Source: Pseudoalteromonas sp. CO133X (GTDB taxonomy: Bacteria > Pseudomonadota > Gammaproteobacteria > Enterobacterales > Alteromonadaceae). Taken from it: a stretch of 64,000 bases of DNA. Position 1 is the stretch's first letter; each line of letters opens with the position of its first letter. A model generated the notes under the pieces. That model was given only the letters and a program-made list of their open reading frames with translations. It was not told the DNA's origin and made no database searches. Positions 39,407 to 49,459 of this stretch are shown piece after piece. The translations under genes were made by a program, and so were the position numbers. The DNA is taken from positions 186,001-250,000 of the forward strand of contig SGPE01000008.1 of NCBI GenBank assembly GCA_004208945.1, read 5' to 3'.

Positions 39407-41671
39407 ATGAATAACCGTATTGTTAGCAAGTACACCTTAATAGCCAGTGCGCTGGCTATTATTATTAATTTTGAGGGGATTGCGGCTGAAGCTCAAATGA
39501 GCAAGCCTAAAGGCGCTGTTGGTAGCGGCCATGTTGCTCAAAATCAGGCAAAATCAAACCTATTTTGGTGGCCAAATCAGGTTGACCTAGCTCCGCTGCG
39601 TGATCATGACTCTCGCTCTAACCCGCTAGGAGAAAACTTTGATTATAAGAAAGCATTTTCTAAGCTCGATATGAATGCATTGAAAAGCGATATTAATAAA
39701 ACACTCACAGACTCTCAGGACTGGTGGCCCGCAGACTGGGGAAATTATGGTCCTTTCTTTATACGTATGACATGGCATGCCGCAGGAACTTATCGAACGC
39801 TTGATGGCAGAGGCGGAGCCGGTGGAGGCCAACAAAGATTTGATCCCCTAAATAGCTGGCCAGATAACGCAAGTTTAGACAAGGCGCGTCGACTACTTTG
39901 GCCAGTTAAACAAAAATACGGTGAACTTATTTCTTGGGGTGACCTTATAGTACTTGCAGGCAATGTGTCTCTTGAGAATATGGGCTTTAAAACATATGGT
40001 TTTGCCGCAGGCCGCCAAGACGATTGGGAGCCTGATATGGTTTATTGGGGCCCTGAAGTTGAAATGTTAGCAAGTGACCGACGAGAGGCTGATGGTAAAT
40101 TAAAAAGACCTCTTGCAGCTGTTCATATGGGGTTGATTTATGTGAACCCTGAAGGGCCAAATGGTGTTCCTGATCCTGTTGGTTCAGCGGCTAACATCAG
40201 AGAGTCTTTTGCCCGTATGGCGATGAATGACGAAGAAACGTTAGCACTTATTGCCGGTGGTCACACATTTGGAAAAATGCACGGTGCGCATAAAGCGGCA
40301 AAATGTATCGGCCCTGAGCCAGGTGCTGCTGGACTTGAAGAGCAAGGGTTAGGCTGGAAAAATAAGTGTGGTAAAGGCCACTCTGAAGACACTGTTACAA
40401 GTGGTCTTGAGGGAGCGTGGACGCAATCACCAACTCGCTGGACATCGCTTTACTTATCTAACCTTTTAAACTTTGAGTGGAAAAAAACAAAAAGCCCTGG
40501 TGGGGCGATTATTTGGGTACCAACGAATGAGTCTTTACATAAAGTGGTTCCAGATGCGCATGTTAAAGGAAAGTTCAATCCGCCAGTTATGACAACAGCT
40601 GATTTGGCATTGAAGTTTGACCCTGCGTATCGAAAAATTGCGGAAAGATTCCTAGCCGATCCAGAAGAATACCGCTTAGCATTCGCAAAAGCGTGGTACA
40701 AACTGACTCACCGTGATATGGGACCTCGAGATAACTATTTAGGTGATGCGTTTCCAAAAGAGAAGCTAATTTGGCAAGACCCAATAGACAAGCCAAGTTA
40801 CAAACTGGTTAATGCAAAAGACATTAAAACTCTGAAAAGTAATATTTTAAATTCAGGTTTAACCGTTTCCGAGTTAGTCAGAGTTGCGTGGACATCGGCT
40901 GCTTCTTATCGAAATTCAGATATGCGAGGAGGCGCTAATGGAGCACGCATTGCCTTACAGCCGCAAAAAGACTGGGCTGTGAATGCACCAAAAGACACTG
41001 CAAAAGTAATTGCTAAGCTGAAAAAAGTGAAAGATGACTTTAACAAAAAGTCGCGAGGAGGCCGTAAGATCTCTCTCGCAGATACAATTGTACTTGCAGG
41101 AGCTACAGGCATTGAAAAAGCAGCTAAAGAGGCTGGATTTAAGGTGACAGTGCCATTTTCACCAGGTCGAGGTGATGCAACCCAAGCGCAAACAGATATC
41201 AACTCGTTTTCTTTGTTAGAGCCTAAAGCAGATGGATTTCAAAATTATTATCAAAAAGGCTATTACAAATCTCCTACTGAGGCACTTGTTGATAAAGCTG
41301 ACCAACTAGCGTTAACGGTACCTGAGATGACAGTGTTAGTGGGTGGAATGCGTGTACTTGGTGCGAATAATTCCAGCAAGCATGGTGTCTTTACTGATAA
41401 ACCTGGTGTACTAAGCAATGACTTTTTCGTTAACTTATTAGATATGTCTACCAAGTGGAAACGAAATGGTGATATCTATGAAGGGGTAGATAGAAAAACT
41501 GATAAGCTTAAATACACAGCCACACCGGTTGATTTAATCTTTGGCTCATCAGCTGAGCTTAGAGCCGTTGCAGAGGTTTATGCTTTCGATACATCAAAAG
41601 AACGTTTTGTTAATGATTTTATCAAAGCATGGGTCAAAGTTATGCAGGCTGATCGTTTCGATCTCAAATAA
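39407..41671 (+). CDS. katG: Catalase-peroxidase with signal peptide
   Basis: Haem enzyme that removes hydrogen peroxide. 754 residues, two homologous halves. The distal site Arg120, Trp123, His124 (RMTWH), the proximal His286 (GGHTFGK) and the Trp123-Tyr245-Met271 cross-link residues needed for catalase activity are all present. The N-terminus ([29 protein letters not shown]) is a plausible Sec signal, so this is likely a periplasmic KatP-like form. The ATG follows GAGG. A terminator and then a di-haem cytochrome c peroxidase follow, giving a local peroxide-defence pair inside the lipopolysaccharide genes. Confidence 0.96.
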   Translation: MNNRIVSKYTLIASALAIIINFEGIAAEAQMSKPKGAVGSGHVAQNQAKSNLFWWPNQVDLAPLRDHDSRSNPLGENFDYKKAFSKLDMNALKSDINKTLTDSQDWWPADWGNYGPFFIRMTWHAAGTYRTLDGRGGAGGGQQRFDPLNSWPDNASLDKARRLLWPVKQKYGELISWGDLIVLAGNVSLENMGFKTYGFAAGRQDDWEPDMVYWGPEVEMLASDRREADGKLKRPLAAVHMGLIYVNPEGPNGVPDPVGSAANIRESFARMAMNDEETLALIAGGHTFGKMHGAHKAAKCIGPEPGAAGLEEQGLGWKNKCGKGHSEDTVTSGLEGAWTQSPTRWTSLYLSNLLNFEWKKTKSPGGAIIWVPTNESLHKVVPDAHVKGKFNPPVMTTADLALKFDPAYRKIAERFLADPEEYRLAFAKAWYKLTHRDMGPRDNYLGDAFPKEKLIWQDPIDKPSYKLVNAKDIKTLKSNILNSGLTVSELVRVAWTSAASYRNSDMRGGANGARIALQPQKDWAVNAPKDTAKVIAKLKKVKDDFNKKSRGGRKISLADTIVLAGATGIEKAAKEAGFKVTVPFSPGRGDATQAQTDINSFSLLEPKADGFQNYYQKGYYKSPTEALVDKADQLALTVPEMTVLVGGMRVLGANNSSKHGVFTDKPGVLSNDFFVNLLDMSTKWKRNGDIYEGVDRKTDKLKYTATPVDLIFGSSAELRAVAEVYAFDTSKERFVNDFIKAWVKVMQADRFDLK

Positions 41672-41685
41672 TTAAGTAATGCAAC

Positions 41686-41714
41686 AAAGCGGTTTTATTT
41701 AAAGCCGCTTTTTT
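41686..41714 (+). terminator. Terminator after katG
   Basis: AAAGCGG and CCGCTTT with paired inner T and A runs, followed by TTTT. It lies between katG and the cytochrome c peroxidase gene. Confidence 0.8.
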
Positions 41715-41731
41715 ATTTAACTTGCAGCGAT

Positions 41732-42751
41732 ATGAATATTAACCAGTTGATTGTAGTCTTATTTAAGAAGCTAACACTGTTTATTGTGTTATCAGCTTCT
41801 TTAACTTTAAATACACATGCAAAGCAAACCGATATAGAGGACAAAGCACTTCGTCAGAATGCATTATCTGTGTTTGGTGTTATTCCTGAAAAAATGCCAC
41901 TCAGTGATGCAGACACGCCCGCATTAATTCAGTTAGGTAAAAAGCTTTATTTTGAAACACGTTTATCTAGCAACAATAGCCAATCTTGCAATTCATGTCA
42001 CAATTTACTAAATGCAGGGCAAGGTCATGATGCTAAGGTTGTTTCAGTAGGTGCCTTAGGCATAAAAGGGCGCAGGAATGCCCCATCTACATGGAATGCT
42101 GGTTTTCAATTTGCCCAAAACTGGGATGCAAGGGCTGAAAATCTAGAGCAGCAAGCCAGCGAACCATTATTAAGTGAACATGAAATGGCGTTAGCTAGTA
42201 AGCAAGAGGCTGTTGATAAACTTAATGTTTTATACAGCAAAGAGTTTGAGCATGCCTTTGCTCATTCAAGCCCTGCGCTCACTTTTGAAAATATAACCAA
42301 AGCGTTAGCAGCCTTTCAAAGAACATTGATCACAAAAGACCGATTTGACCGTTACCTGAATGGTGATAATGAGGCATTGACAGCGCAGGAGAAGCGAGGT
42401 CTTTTACAGTTTCAAGAGAATAGTTGTGCAAGTTGTCATAGTGGTCGTCTTTTAGGTGGGCAGTTCACAATGAAAATGGGGATCGTAAACCCATACCCTA
42501 ATCGAGATGATAGGGGAATGGGGGAGGTGACCAATAGAAAAGATCATGATTATTTATTTAAGGTACCAAGTTTGCGAAATGTGGCAAACACAGCACCGTA
42601 TTTTCATGACGGAGCTGCAGCAACGTTACAAGAAGCTATTCGTTTAACTGGTTGGCACCAATTAGGTAAAAAGCTCACTGAAGAAGAGGTTGAAAATATT
42701 GCCGCTTTTTTAGAAACTTTAAACAATGAAAATACTGTGAGCTTCCCATAA
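41732..42751 (+). CDS. Di-haem cytochrome c peroxidase (CcpA/MauG family)
   Basis: Periplasmic enzyme that reduces hydrogen peroxide with electrons from small cytochromes. 339 residues, with a signal peptide ending at THA (residue 30). Two CXXCH haem sites are present: Cys86-Asn-Ser-Cys89-His90 and Cys232-Ala-Ser-Cys235-His236. Other family segments are LGKKLYFETRLS, GRRNAPSTWNA, AFQRTLIT and VPSLRNVANTAPYFHDG. It starts 60 bases after katG, past a terminator. The ATG has no strong Shine-Dalgarno. Confidence 0.95.
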   Translation: MNINQLIVVLFKKLTLFIVLSASLTLNTHAKQTDIEDKALRQNALSVFGVIPEKMPLSDADTPALIQLGKKLYFETRLSSNNSQSCNSCHNLLNAGQGHDAKVVSVGALGIKGRRNAPSTWNAGFQFAQNWDARAENLEQQASEPLLSEHEMALASKQEAVDKLNVLYSKEFEHAFAHSSPALTFENITKALAAFQRTLITKDRFDRYLNGDNEALTAQEKRGLLQFQENSCASCHSGRLLGGQFTMKMGIVNPYPNRDDRGMGEVTNRKDHDYLFKVPSLRNVANTAPYFHDGAAATLQEAIRLTGWHQLGKKLTEEEVENIAAFLETLNNENTVSFP

Positions 42752-42768
42752 AAAGTGCACATATTTAG

Positions 42769-43491
42769 TTAATGTTTTAGTTGTGCTTGGTACTCACAAA
42801 TGAGTAACTGCCAATCGCTTTGCTGCCAATGCATAACTTCGTTACGGCCTTGTTCTTTTGCAAATGAACGTGCCAAGCGTTTCATATTTTCTTGTTGCCA
42901 ACTTGCTTCTGGTTGCTTGATTTCACCACGGTCAAAGTCAATAATGAAGACGTTACCGCTATCGTCAAATAAGATGTTATTGATGTTTAAATCTGCGTGA
43001 TATACCCCGTGGTTATGAAATTCACTGAGTGTTGTCGCTACTTTTTTTAATTCATCCTGATTCAGGGCTCGTGTAATAAGTATATCGAGTAAGCTTTGTG
43101 CGCCTTTCACTGCTTGGGTAATTATATCGCCACGATAAATCAAGCCATGAGTTGTGACTTTCGCTGCTATTGGGGTGGGTACATTCAAACCCAATTCAGA
43201 TAAGCGCATCATTAGCGAAAATTCTTTATACACACGCGTCTTTTCTAAACCTAAGTAAAGGTACTGATCAGTTAAAAGTTTACCAACAAGGCCACCACGC
43301 CAGTAGTGCCTTAACACAGCGGTTAATTGATCATGTTTAAAAAACCAGGCTGTTGCTCGGCCTTTTTTAGCACCCACAATTTTATTTTGTTGTTGCCAAA
43401 AGTCAGCATCAAACCACTCGCGCGTTAGTAACTGTGTATAAGCGGGGTGACAAAGTAGCGTGGTATTTTCTTGATGCAGAGTCTCAAACAT
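42769..43491 (-). CDS. kdkA: 3-deoxy-D-manno-octulosonic acid kinase
   Basis: Phosphorylates the 4-position of lipid A-linked Kdo in the cytoplasmic leaflet. 240 residues, a small protein-kinase fold: WRGGLVGKLL glycine-rich segment, Glu in KEFSLMMRL, catalytic HADLNINN (165-172) and metal-binding DFDRGE from residue 185. Kdo kinases of this kind usually go with single-Kdo inner cores, as in Haemophilus and Vibrio. It diverges from the glycosyltransferase gene in the same cluster. Confidence 0.93.
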   Translation of the reverse strand: MFETLHQENTTLLCHPAYTQLLTREWFDADFWQQQNKIVGAKKGRATAWFFKHDQLTAVLRHYWRGGLVGKLLTDQYLYLGLEKTRVYKEFSLMMRLSELGLNVPTPIAAKVTTHGLIYRGDIITQAVKGAQSLLDILITRALNQDELKKVATTLSEFHNHGVYHADLNINNILFDDSGNVFIIDFDRGEIKQPEASWQQENMKRLARSFAKEQGRNEVMHWQQSDWQLLICEYQAQLKH

Positions 43492-43617
43492 AACAACTTA
43501 ACGTATTAACGATCAATGCTTATTATAGTACCGTATTTTTGGCATTTCGTATAAGTACTTGCAATAGCACAAAGTTAATTTAAGATCGCATTTTATTTGC
43601 TGTTGCTAAGGGCACGT

Positions 43618-44679
43618 GTGACTCATTCAACCTCGTATTCAGAAATATGTATATTAAGGCTTTCGGCTATTGGTGATGTTTGCCATGCAGTATCGGCTGT
43701 GCAAGCTATTCAAAAAGCGCATCCTAAGGCAAAAATTACCTGGGTGATTGGTAAAATCGAAGCGATGTTACTGGCTGACTTACCAGGTGTTGAATTTGTG
43801 GTGTTCGATAAAAAACAAGGTAAGCAAGCTTACAAACAGCTTAAACAGGTTTTTAAAGGTCGACAATTTGATGTGTTACTACATATGCAAGTAGCACTGA
43901 GAGCGAACCTTGCAGCACGTTGTATTCCTGCCAAAATAAAAGTTGGCTTTGATTGGGCGCGAGCAAAAGAGTTACATAGCTTGTTTATTAATAAGCGCAT
44001 TGCACCACAAGCCGAGGCTCATGTGTTGGAAGGTTTTAAAGGGTTTGCGAGCGCCATTGGTGTGCCTGACTATCAACCAAGCTGGCAGATGCCAATTACT
44101 GAGCAGCACCAGCAAGCTGCTGATACGTTACTAGGTGAAGAGCGTTTAGCAGGGCGTATTTTTGTGATTTCACCTGCGGCAAGCAAAAAAGAGCGAAATT
44201 GGTTGCCTGAGCGTTATGCAGCACTTGCTGACTATGCTCACAATCAAGGTTTCTCGGTAGTGATTACGGGTGGCCCAACGCCGCTCGAAGAAACGCTTGC
44301 AGAGCAAATCATTAGTCACAGTAAGACGCCTATTTTGAATCTTGTCGGTAAAACTCAGCTCAAAGAGCTGTTATGTGTGTTAAAGCGCGCGTCTTTAGTG
44401 CTTGCTCCTGATACTGGCCCTGCCCATATGGCGGTTACGGTTGGCACGCCTGTGATAGGGTTATACGCTCATTCAAACCCAAAACGAACAGGTCCTTATT
44501 TGTACCAAGATTACGTGGTTGAGGTTTATCATCAAAACCTTGTTAAGCAAACGGGTAAAACAGCTGAACAATTACCATGGGGGACGCGTGTTAAAGGGGC
44601 AGATCTAATGACACAGATTAGTGTAGAAGATGTCACTTTAATGTTTGACCTTGTCGTGTTGAAAGAGCAACTGAAATGA
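43618..44679 (+). CDS. Glycosyltransferase family 9, heptosyltransferase-like
   Basis: Probable lipopolysaccharide heptosyltransferase using ADP-heptose. 353 residues from the GTG at 43618, preceded by AAGGG five bases upstream; a TTG seven codons earlier is open but without a ribosome binding site. GT9 marks: ICILRLSAIGDVCHAVSAVQAI, VGFDWARAKELHSLF, ISPAASKKERNWLPERYAAL, VITGGPTPLEE and LAPDTGPAHMAVTVGTPVIGLYAHS. Whether it adds the first or second heptose cannot be decided by eye. It overlaps gmhB by four bases (ATGA). Confidence 0.92.
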   Translation: MTHSTSYSEICILRLSAIGDVCHAVSAVQAIQKAHPKAKITWVIGKIEAMLLADLPGVEFVVFDKKQGKQAYKQLKQVFKGRQFDVLLHMQVALRANLAARCIPAKIKVGFDWARAKELHSLFINKRIAPQAEAHVLEGFKGFASAIGVPDYQPSWQMPITEQHQQAADTLLGEERLAGRIFVISPAASKKERNWLPERYAALADYAHNQGFSVVITGGPTPLEETLAEQIISHSKTPILNLVGKTQLKELLCVLKRASLVLAPDTGPAHMAVTVGTPVIGLYAHSNPKRTGPYLYQDYVVEVYHQNLVKQTGKTAEQLPWGTRVKGADLMTQISVEDVTLMFDLVVLKEQLK

Positions 44680-45227
44680 AGAAAGTATTATTTTTAGACC
44701 GTGATGGTGTGGTGAACATTGATCACGGTTATGTGTATAAACCACAAGAGTTTGAATTTGTTGCCGGTGTGTTTGATGCCTGCAAAAAGTTTACTGATGA
44801 TGGCTACGAAATTGTGGTGGTTACTAATCAATCGGGAATTGGTCGGGGCTACTATTCAGAGCAGGATTTTCATAATCTAACAGCTTGGATGAAAGACGAG
44901 TTTAAACGTCATGGAGTGCCTATTCTCGCGGTTTACTTTTGTCCACATCATCCAACAAAAGCACAAGCGAGTTATTTGCAAGAGTGTGACTGTCGTAAAC
45001 CTGCGCCAGGAATGCTTTTACAGGCTATTACTGAGCATGATATTGACCCTAAAAAAAGTATCATGGTTGGTGATAAGCTGGGAGATTTAATTGCAGCTGA
45101 AAGGGCAAGTATTGCCACGCGTGTATTGGTGCGTTCAGGGCAAAGTTACGCAGAGTCAACAGAACAACATGCTGGTATCGTTTGTGAGTCATTAGCCGAC
45201 TTACCTGCTCTGGTTTTACACTCATAG
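44676..45227 (+). CDS. gmhB: D-glycero-beta-D-manno-heptose 1,7-bisphosphate 7-phosphatase
   Basis: Removes the 7-phosphate in the ADP-heptose pathway. 183 residues, HAD family: nucleophile Asp8 and Asp10 in FLDRDGVVN, TNQSGIGRGYY, and the zinc loop Cys89, His91, Cys104, Cys106. GDKLGDLIAA is motif IV. Translationally coupled to the preceding glycosyltransferase, which supports a heptose role for both. Confidence 0.95.
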   Translation: MKKVLFLDRDGVVNIDHGYVYKPQEFEFVAGVFDACKKFTDDGYEIVVVTNQSGIGRGYYSEQDFHNLTAWMKDEFKRHGVPILAVYFCPHHPTKAQASYLQECDCRKPAPGMLLQAITEHDIDPKKSIMVGDKLGDLIAAERASIATRVLVRSGQSYAESTEQHAGIVCESLADLPALVLHS

Positions 45228-45386
45228 CAGGTAAGACCAGTTTTATTTCGCAAATCCGCACCCATTCAAGGCGTGCGACGAACTACAAACAGTGCAATTG
45301 TTCGCCTAAGCTTTTACAATAGGCGCAAATTTCACAGTCACAGCTAATCGGCTCTGATTACTTAAAAGATTATTTGGAGATTTCAG

Positions 45387-46583
45387 ATGAGAGCATCTGC
45401 GTTTTTTAATCAGCTTCAGCAACAAATAGACGAAGTAAAAGCTGAAGGTCTATACAAAAGCGAACGTGTTATTACCTCACAACAACAGGCTCAAATTGAA
45501 GTTGCATCGGGTGATAAAGTTATCAACTTTTGTGCAAATAACTACTTAGGTCTAGCAAATAGCCCAGAGCTCATTAAAGCTGCGCAACAAGGTCTTGATG
45601 ATCACGGTTTTGGTGTTGCATCAGTCCGTTTTATTTGTGGTACGCAAGATATTCATAAAACATTAGAAGAAAAGATTTCTGCGTTTTTAGAAACAGAAGA
45701 TACCATTCTTTACTCATCATGTTTTGATGCAAACGCAGGTTTATTCGAAACTATCCTAGGCCCAGATGATGCAATTATCTCTGACGCTTTAAACCATGCT
45801 TCGATCATTGATGGTGTACGTCTTTGTAAAGCTAAGCGTTTCCGCTATGCCAATAACGACATGAGCGACCTTGAAAAGCAACTTATTGCTGCTGATGAAG
45901 CGGGTGCTAAAACAAAACTCATCGCAACAGACGGCGTTTTCTCAATGGACGGCGTAATTTGTAATCTTGAAGCGGTGTGTGACCTAGCTGATAAATATGA
46001 TGCCTTAGTGATGGTGGATGACTCTCACGCGGTTGGTTTTGTAGGTGAAAATGGTAAAGGCACACCTGAGTACTGTGGTGTACTTGACCGTGTTGATATC
46101 ATCACAGGTACCTTGGGTAAAGCACTGGGCGGCGCATCAGGTGGTTACACATCAGGTAAGAAAGAAATCGTTGAATGGTTACGTCAACGCTCGCGCCCGT
46201 ATCTTTTCTCAAACTCACTTGCGCCATCAATTGTTACAGCATCAATTAAAGTACTTGAAATGCTGAGCAACGGCGGCGAGTTACGCGCTAAGCTTTGGGA
46301 CAACGCAAAATATTTCCGTGAACAAATGGAAGCGGCTGGCTTTACCTGTGCAGGTAAAGATCATGCGATCATTCCTGTGATGTTAGGCGATGCTAAAGTT
46401 GCCTCAGCCATGGCAGACAAATTACTTGCTGAGGGTATTTACGTAACGGGTTTCTCATTCCCTGTGGTACCTAAAGGTCAAGCACGTATTCGTACGCAAA
46501 TTTCAGCGGCGCATACAAAAGAGCAATTAGACACTGCAATAGCTGCCTTTACCCGTATTGGTAAAGAAATGGGTGTTATCTAA
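45387..46583 (+). CDS. kbl: Glycine C-acetyltransferase (2-amino-3-ketobutyrate CoA ligase)
   Basis: PLP enzyme converting 2-amino-3-ketobutyrate and CoA to glycine and acetyl-CoA, second step of threonine breakdown. 398 residues, as in E. coli. [42 protein letters not shown] and the PLP-lysine segment [13 protein letters not shown] are present. TTGGAGA precedes the ATG. Paired with tdh downstream. Confidence 0.97.
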   Translation: MRASAFFNQLQQQIDEVKAEGLYKSERVITSQQQAQIEVASGDKVINFCANNYLGLANSPELIKAAQQGLDDHGFGVASVRFICGTQDIHKTLEEKISAFLETEDTILYSSCFDANAGLFETILGPDDAIISDALNHASIIDGVRLCKAKRFRYANNDMSDLEKQLIAADEAGAKTKLIATDGVFSMDGVICNLEAVCDLADKYDALVMVDDSHAVGFVGENGKGTPEYCGVLDRVDIITGTLGKALGGASGGYTSGKKEIVEWLRQRSRPYLFSNSLAPSIVTASIKVLEMLSNGGELRAKLWDNAKYFREQMEAAGFTCAGKDHAIIPVMLGDAKVASAMADKLLAEGIYVTGFSFPVVPKGQARIRTQISAAHTKEQLDTAIAAFTRIGKEMGVI

Positions 46584-46594
46584 TTTTATTTCCT

Positions 46595-46619
46595 AAACCG
46601 AAGCCTTTGCTTCGGTTTT
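46595..46619 (+). terminator. Hairpin between kbl and tdh
   Basis: AAACCGAAGC-CTTT-GCTTCGGTTT followed by TG and TTT. It lies inside what is normally one operon, so it may attenuate tdh or protect the upstream mRNA. Confidence 0.75.
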
Positions 46620-46638
46620 GTTTAATTGAGTGTGAATC

Positions 46639-47664
46639 ATGAAAGCATTATCTAAATTAAAAGCAGAACCAGGAATTTGGATGACTGATGCGCCAAAGCC
46701 TGAAGTTGGTCATAACGATCTGCTTATTAAAATCCGCAAAACAGCAATTTGTGGAACAGATGTCCATATTTATAAATGGGATGAGTGGGCACAAAATACA
46801 ATTCCTACGCCAATGGTCGTTGGCCACGAATATGTAGGTGAAGTGGTTGATATGGGCCAAGAAGTACGTGGTTTCCAAGTGGGTGACCGTGTATCGGGCG
46901 AAGGGCATATTACCTGTGGTCACTGTCGTAACTGTCGTGCTGGCCGTGTACATTTATGTCGTAACACCACAGGTGTTGGTGTTAATCGCGAAGGTGCATT
47001 TGCTGAATACCTTGTGATCCCAGCTTTCAACGCATTTAAAATTCCAGATAACATTCCTGATGAGTTAGCATCAATCTTTGACCCATTCGGTAATGCTGTA
47101 CACACAGCGTTGTCGTTTGATTTAGTCGGTGAAGACGTGTTAATCACGGGGGCTGGCCCAATTGGTATCATGGCAGCCGCGGTTGCTAAACACGTTGGTG
47201 CACGTCATGTGGTTATCACTGACGTAAACGAATACCGCCTAGATTTAGCGCGTAAAATGGGCGCTACTCGTGCTGTAAACGTGGCAACTGAAAAGCTTGA
47301 AGATGTAATGAAAGAGCTTGGCATGACAGAAGGCTTTGATATTGGCCTTGAAATGTCGGGTGTGCCAGTTGCATTTAACAGCATGCTTAATAACATGAAT
47401 CACGGTGGCAAAATCGCTATGCTAGGTATTCCACCTTCAGATATGGCGGTTGATTGGAACCAAGTTATTTTCAAAGGCTTAATTATCAAAGGTATTTATG
47501 GTCGTGAAATGTTTGAAACTTGGTATAAAATGGCCAGCTTAATTCAATCAGGCCTTGATCTGAAACCAATTATTACTCACCAGTTCTCTGTGGATGATTT
47601 CCAAGAGGGCTTTGATACGATGATTTCAGGCCAATCTGGTAAAGTAATCCTTAACTGGGATTAG
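46639..47664 (+). CDS. tdh: L-threonine 3-dehydrogenase
   Basis: Zinc, NAD-dependent oxidation of threonine to 2-amino-3-ketobutyrate. 341 residues, as in E. coli. [15 protein letters not shown] holds the catalytic Cys38, GHEYVGEV the Glu/His pair, [15 protein letters not shown] the structural zinc cysteines, and [18 protein letters not shown] the NAD-binding loop. Its product feeds Kbl. A strong terminator follows. Confidence 0.98.
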   Translation: MKALSKLKAEPGIWMTDAPKPEVGHNDLLIKIRKTAICGTDVHIYKWDEWAQNTIPTPMVVGHEYVGEVVDMGQEVRGFQVGDRVSGEGHITCGHCRNCRAGRVHLCRNTTGVGVNREGAFAEYLVIPAFNAFKIPDNIPDELASIFDPFGNAVHTALSFDLVGEDVLITGAGPIGIMAAAVAKHVGARHVVITDVNEYRLDLARKMGATRAVNVATEKLEDVMKELGMTEGFDIGLEMSGVPVAFNSMLNNMNHGGKIAMLGIPPSDMAVDWNQVIFKGLIIKGIYGREMFETWYKMASLIQSGLDLKPIITHQFSVDDFQEGFDTMISGQSGKVILNWD

Positions 47665-47681
47665 TGCCGTTTATAGTGATA

Positions 47682-47704
47682 AGGCGGCAGATTGCCGCCT
47701 TTTT
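47682..47704 (+). terminator. Terminator after tdh
   Basis: AAGGCGGCA-GAT-TGCCGCCTT followed by TT, 17 bases past the stop. Confidence 0.88.
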
Positions 47705-47719
47705 AGTTTAGAGAGTATT

Positions 47720-48037
47720 ATGTCATATAAACATATTTCAGTAAGCGACACGTTTGCGCTTTTAGATAAAGAAGACGTTGTGATTGCCGATATTCGTGAC
47801 CCTAACTCGTTTCAAACGGGTCACATTCCAGGCTCTGAGCATTTATCAAATGCTAATATTAGCGAGTTTATGATGAATAAAGAGTTCGATCAGCCAATCA
47901 TTATTGTTTGCTATCATGGTGTGAGTTCTCAAGGTGCTGCGAGCTACTTAGTTGAGCAGGGCTTTGAAGATGTTTACAGTATGGATGGAGGCTTTACAGC
48001 TTGGCAAACACAACTTCCGGAGCATATTGAACGATGA
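47720..48037 (+). CDS. glpE: Thiosulfate sulfurtransferase GlpE
   Basis: A 105-residue single-domain rhodanese that transfers sulfur from thiosulfate. The active-site Cys64 is in CYHGVSSQGAA; IADIRDPNSFQTGHIPGS is the first rhodanese motif. GlpE-GlpG adjacency, with a four-base overlap here, matches E. coli, although the glycerol regulon gene glpR is not next to it. Confidence 0.95.
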   Translation: MSYKHISVSDTFALLDKEDVVIADIRDPNSFQTGHIPGSEHLSNANISEFMMNKEFDQPIIIVCYHGVSSQGAASYLVEQGFEDVYSMDGGFTAWQTQLPEHIER

Positions 48038-48849
48038 TTGAACTGGGCAGCATAAATAACCCTCGCGCAGCGCAGGGGTTTATTGACTATATTAAAAGCA
48101 AAGGCTTACAAGGTGAGCTTCGCTCTGAAGACGGTGAAACTGTCATTATTTGTGTTGCTCCAGAGCATTTCCATCAAGCTCAACCATTATGGCAAGAGTT
48201 TGCTGCAAATCCACATGATGAAAAGTATCTGCAAGCCTCTTGGCAAGTGGGAAGCACACAATCATCACTTTCTTACCAAGGTCAGTCGCTCAACCTAAAA
48301 ACGCGTTTTAAAGCATTAAGCTGGCTCAATCGCACAGTCACGTTAGTATCAATAGCGATTTTTGTGGCTTTTTTACTCGGTGGTTTTGATATCATTTATC
48401 GGATGCTACAGTTTAATCCTGCGCAACCGCTTAGTTGGTTTACACCAGCAATCGTGCATTTTAGTGCTATCCATTTAATTTTTAATTTAATTTGGTGGAT
48501 GACACTAGGTAATGACATTGAAAAGCGCAGTGGAAAGTTAACCTTAGTCGGCTTATTTTTAGTGACCGCATTTATTAGTAACTGGGCACAGTTTTTATTG
48601 GTTGGGCCTAATTTTGGTGGCTTGAGTGGCGTTGTTTACGGCTTGCTAGGCTTTTGTTGGATATACAGTACAATGAGGCCAACAGAGCCGCCTTTAGTCA
48701 GCAAAAGTATTGTTGGTTTTATGCTTGTTTGGCTGGTTTTAGGCTTTGTTGAAATGTTACCTGTCAATATGGCTAACTGGGCGCATCTTGCGGGGCTTTT
48801 ATCAGGTATGGCTTATGCAGTATCAGATAAGTTACTTTCGCGCCGTTAA
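48034..48849 (+). CDS. glpG: Rhomboid intramembrane serine protease GlpG
   Basis: Cleaves transmembrane segments within the inner membrane. 271 residues: a cytoplasmic N-terminal domain (about 1-75), then six predicted helices. The catalytic Ser198 lies in GGLSGVVYG and His251 in NWAHLAGLLSG; the His147-x3-Asn151 motif (HLIFN) stabilises the oxyanion. It overlaps glpE by four bases and ends at a hairpin shared with the FliL-like gene. Confidence 0.96.
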   Translation: MIELGSINNPRAAQGFIDYIKSKGLQGELRSEDGETVIICVAPEHFHQAQPLWQEFAANPHDEKYLQASWQVGSTQSSLSYQGQSLNLKTRFKALSWLNRTVTLVSIAIFVAFLLGGFDIIYRMLQFNPAQPLSWFTPAIVHFSAIHLIFNLIWWMTLGNDIEKRSGKLTLVGLFLVTAFISNWAQFLLVGPNFGGLSGVVYGLLGFCWIYSTMRPTEPPLVSKSIVGFMLVWLVLGFVEMLPVNMANWAHLAGLLSGMAYAVSDKLLSRR

Positions 48850-48857
48850 AGTAATCT

Positions 48858-48877
48858 GTGACGGCGTTTGCCGTCAC
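48858..48877. terminator. Hairpin between converging glpG and FliL-like gene
   Basis: GTGACGGC-GTTT-GCCGTCAC, a GC-rich 8-base stem without a strong T-run on either side; probably a bidirectional mRNA end. Confidence 0.55.
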
Positions 48878-48886
48878 TTATTATGG

Positions 48887-49294
48887 CTAGTGATATAAGT
48901 ATTTAGTGAACAATACTTCACGCACTATTTCTTGCCCAGTTTCTTGTTTTAAAAGTGTTTTTAACTTTTCAGTACAGCGCTTTCTTATTTCTTCTCGACC
49001 GGTAAGCGACTTGATGTTCTCTTCAGGCTCTTTAGAAAGAATTTCAACAATCGCATCACGCAGCAAAGGGGTATGATGTTCTACGACACGGATATCCGAC
49101 ATGTCATTGAGCATAAGATCGACCGTAATACGCACATAACCAAGCTTTTTGTTACCCTGGCCAATATAATTGGTAATTATGTCTGGTTCAAAACCAAAAT
49201 AACCGACTTTTGAGTCGGCATGTGCCGAAAAACTAAGTGTTGCATTAACTGCTAATAGGCATATCAAATAAATTGATAATAACGATTTTTTCAT
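48887..49294 (-). CDS. FliL-domain periplasmic protein, not in a flagellar operon
   Basis: 135 residues with an N-terminal hydrophobic segment ending SFSAHA, which reads as a cleavable signal peptide more than a membrane anchor. The rest matches the FliL C-terminal domain: FEPDIITNYIG, LGYVRITVDLMLND, VVEHHTPLLRDAIVEILS, the conserved LTGREEIRKRCTEKLKTLL and the end VREVLFTKYLYH. Classical FliL surrounds the flagellar stator; this copy stands alone next to glpG, as in related genera. Role unproved. Confidence 0.85.
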   Translation of the reverse strand: MKKSLLSIYLICLLAVNATLSFSAHADSKVGYFGFEPDIITNYIGQGNKKLGYVRITVDLMLNDMSDIRVVEHHTPLLRDAIVEILSKEPEENIKSLTGREEIRKRCTEKLKTLLKQETGQEIVREVLFTKYLYH

Positions 49295-49459
49295 AGTTAA
49301 AAATAGTCCACCCTTTCAATGGTTTTTAGTCTATACCCAAACTCACTAGAGATACAGGTTGTTGTAAGAATTTTAACTGTTGTTGAGATTAAATGATGGC
49401 TTTTGCCAAACGTTTTGCAGTGATATCATTTGCGCGGTTTCTTAAAATACTGAGTTGTT

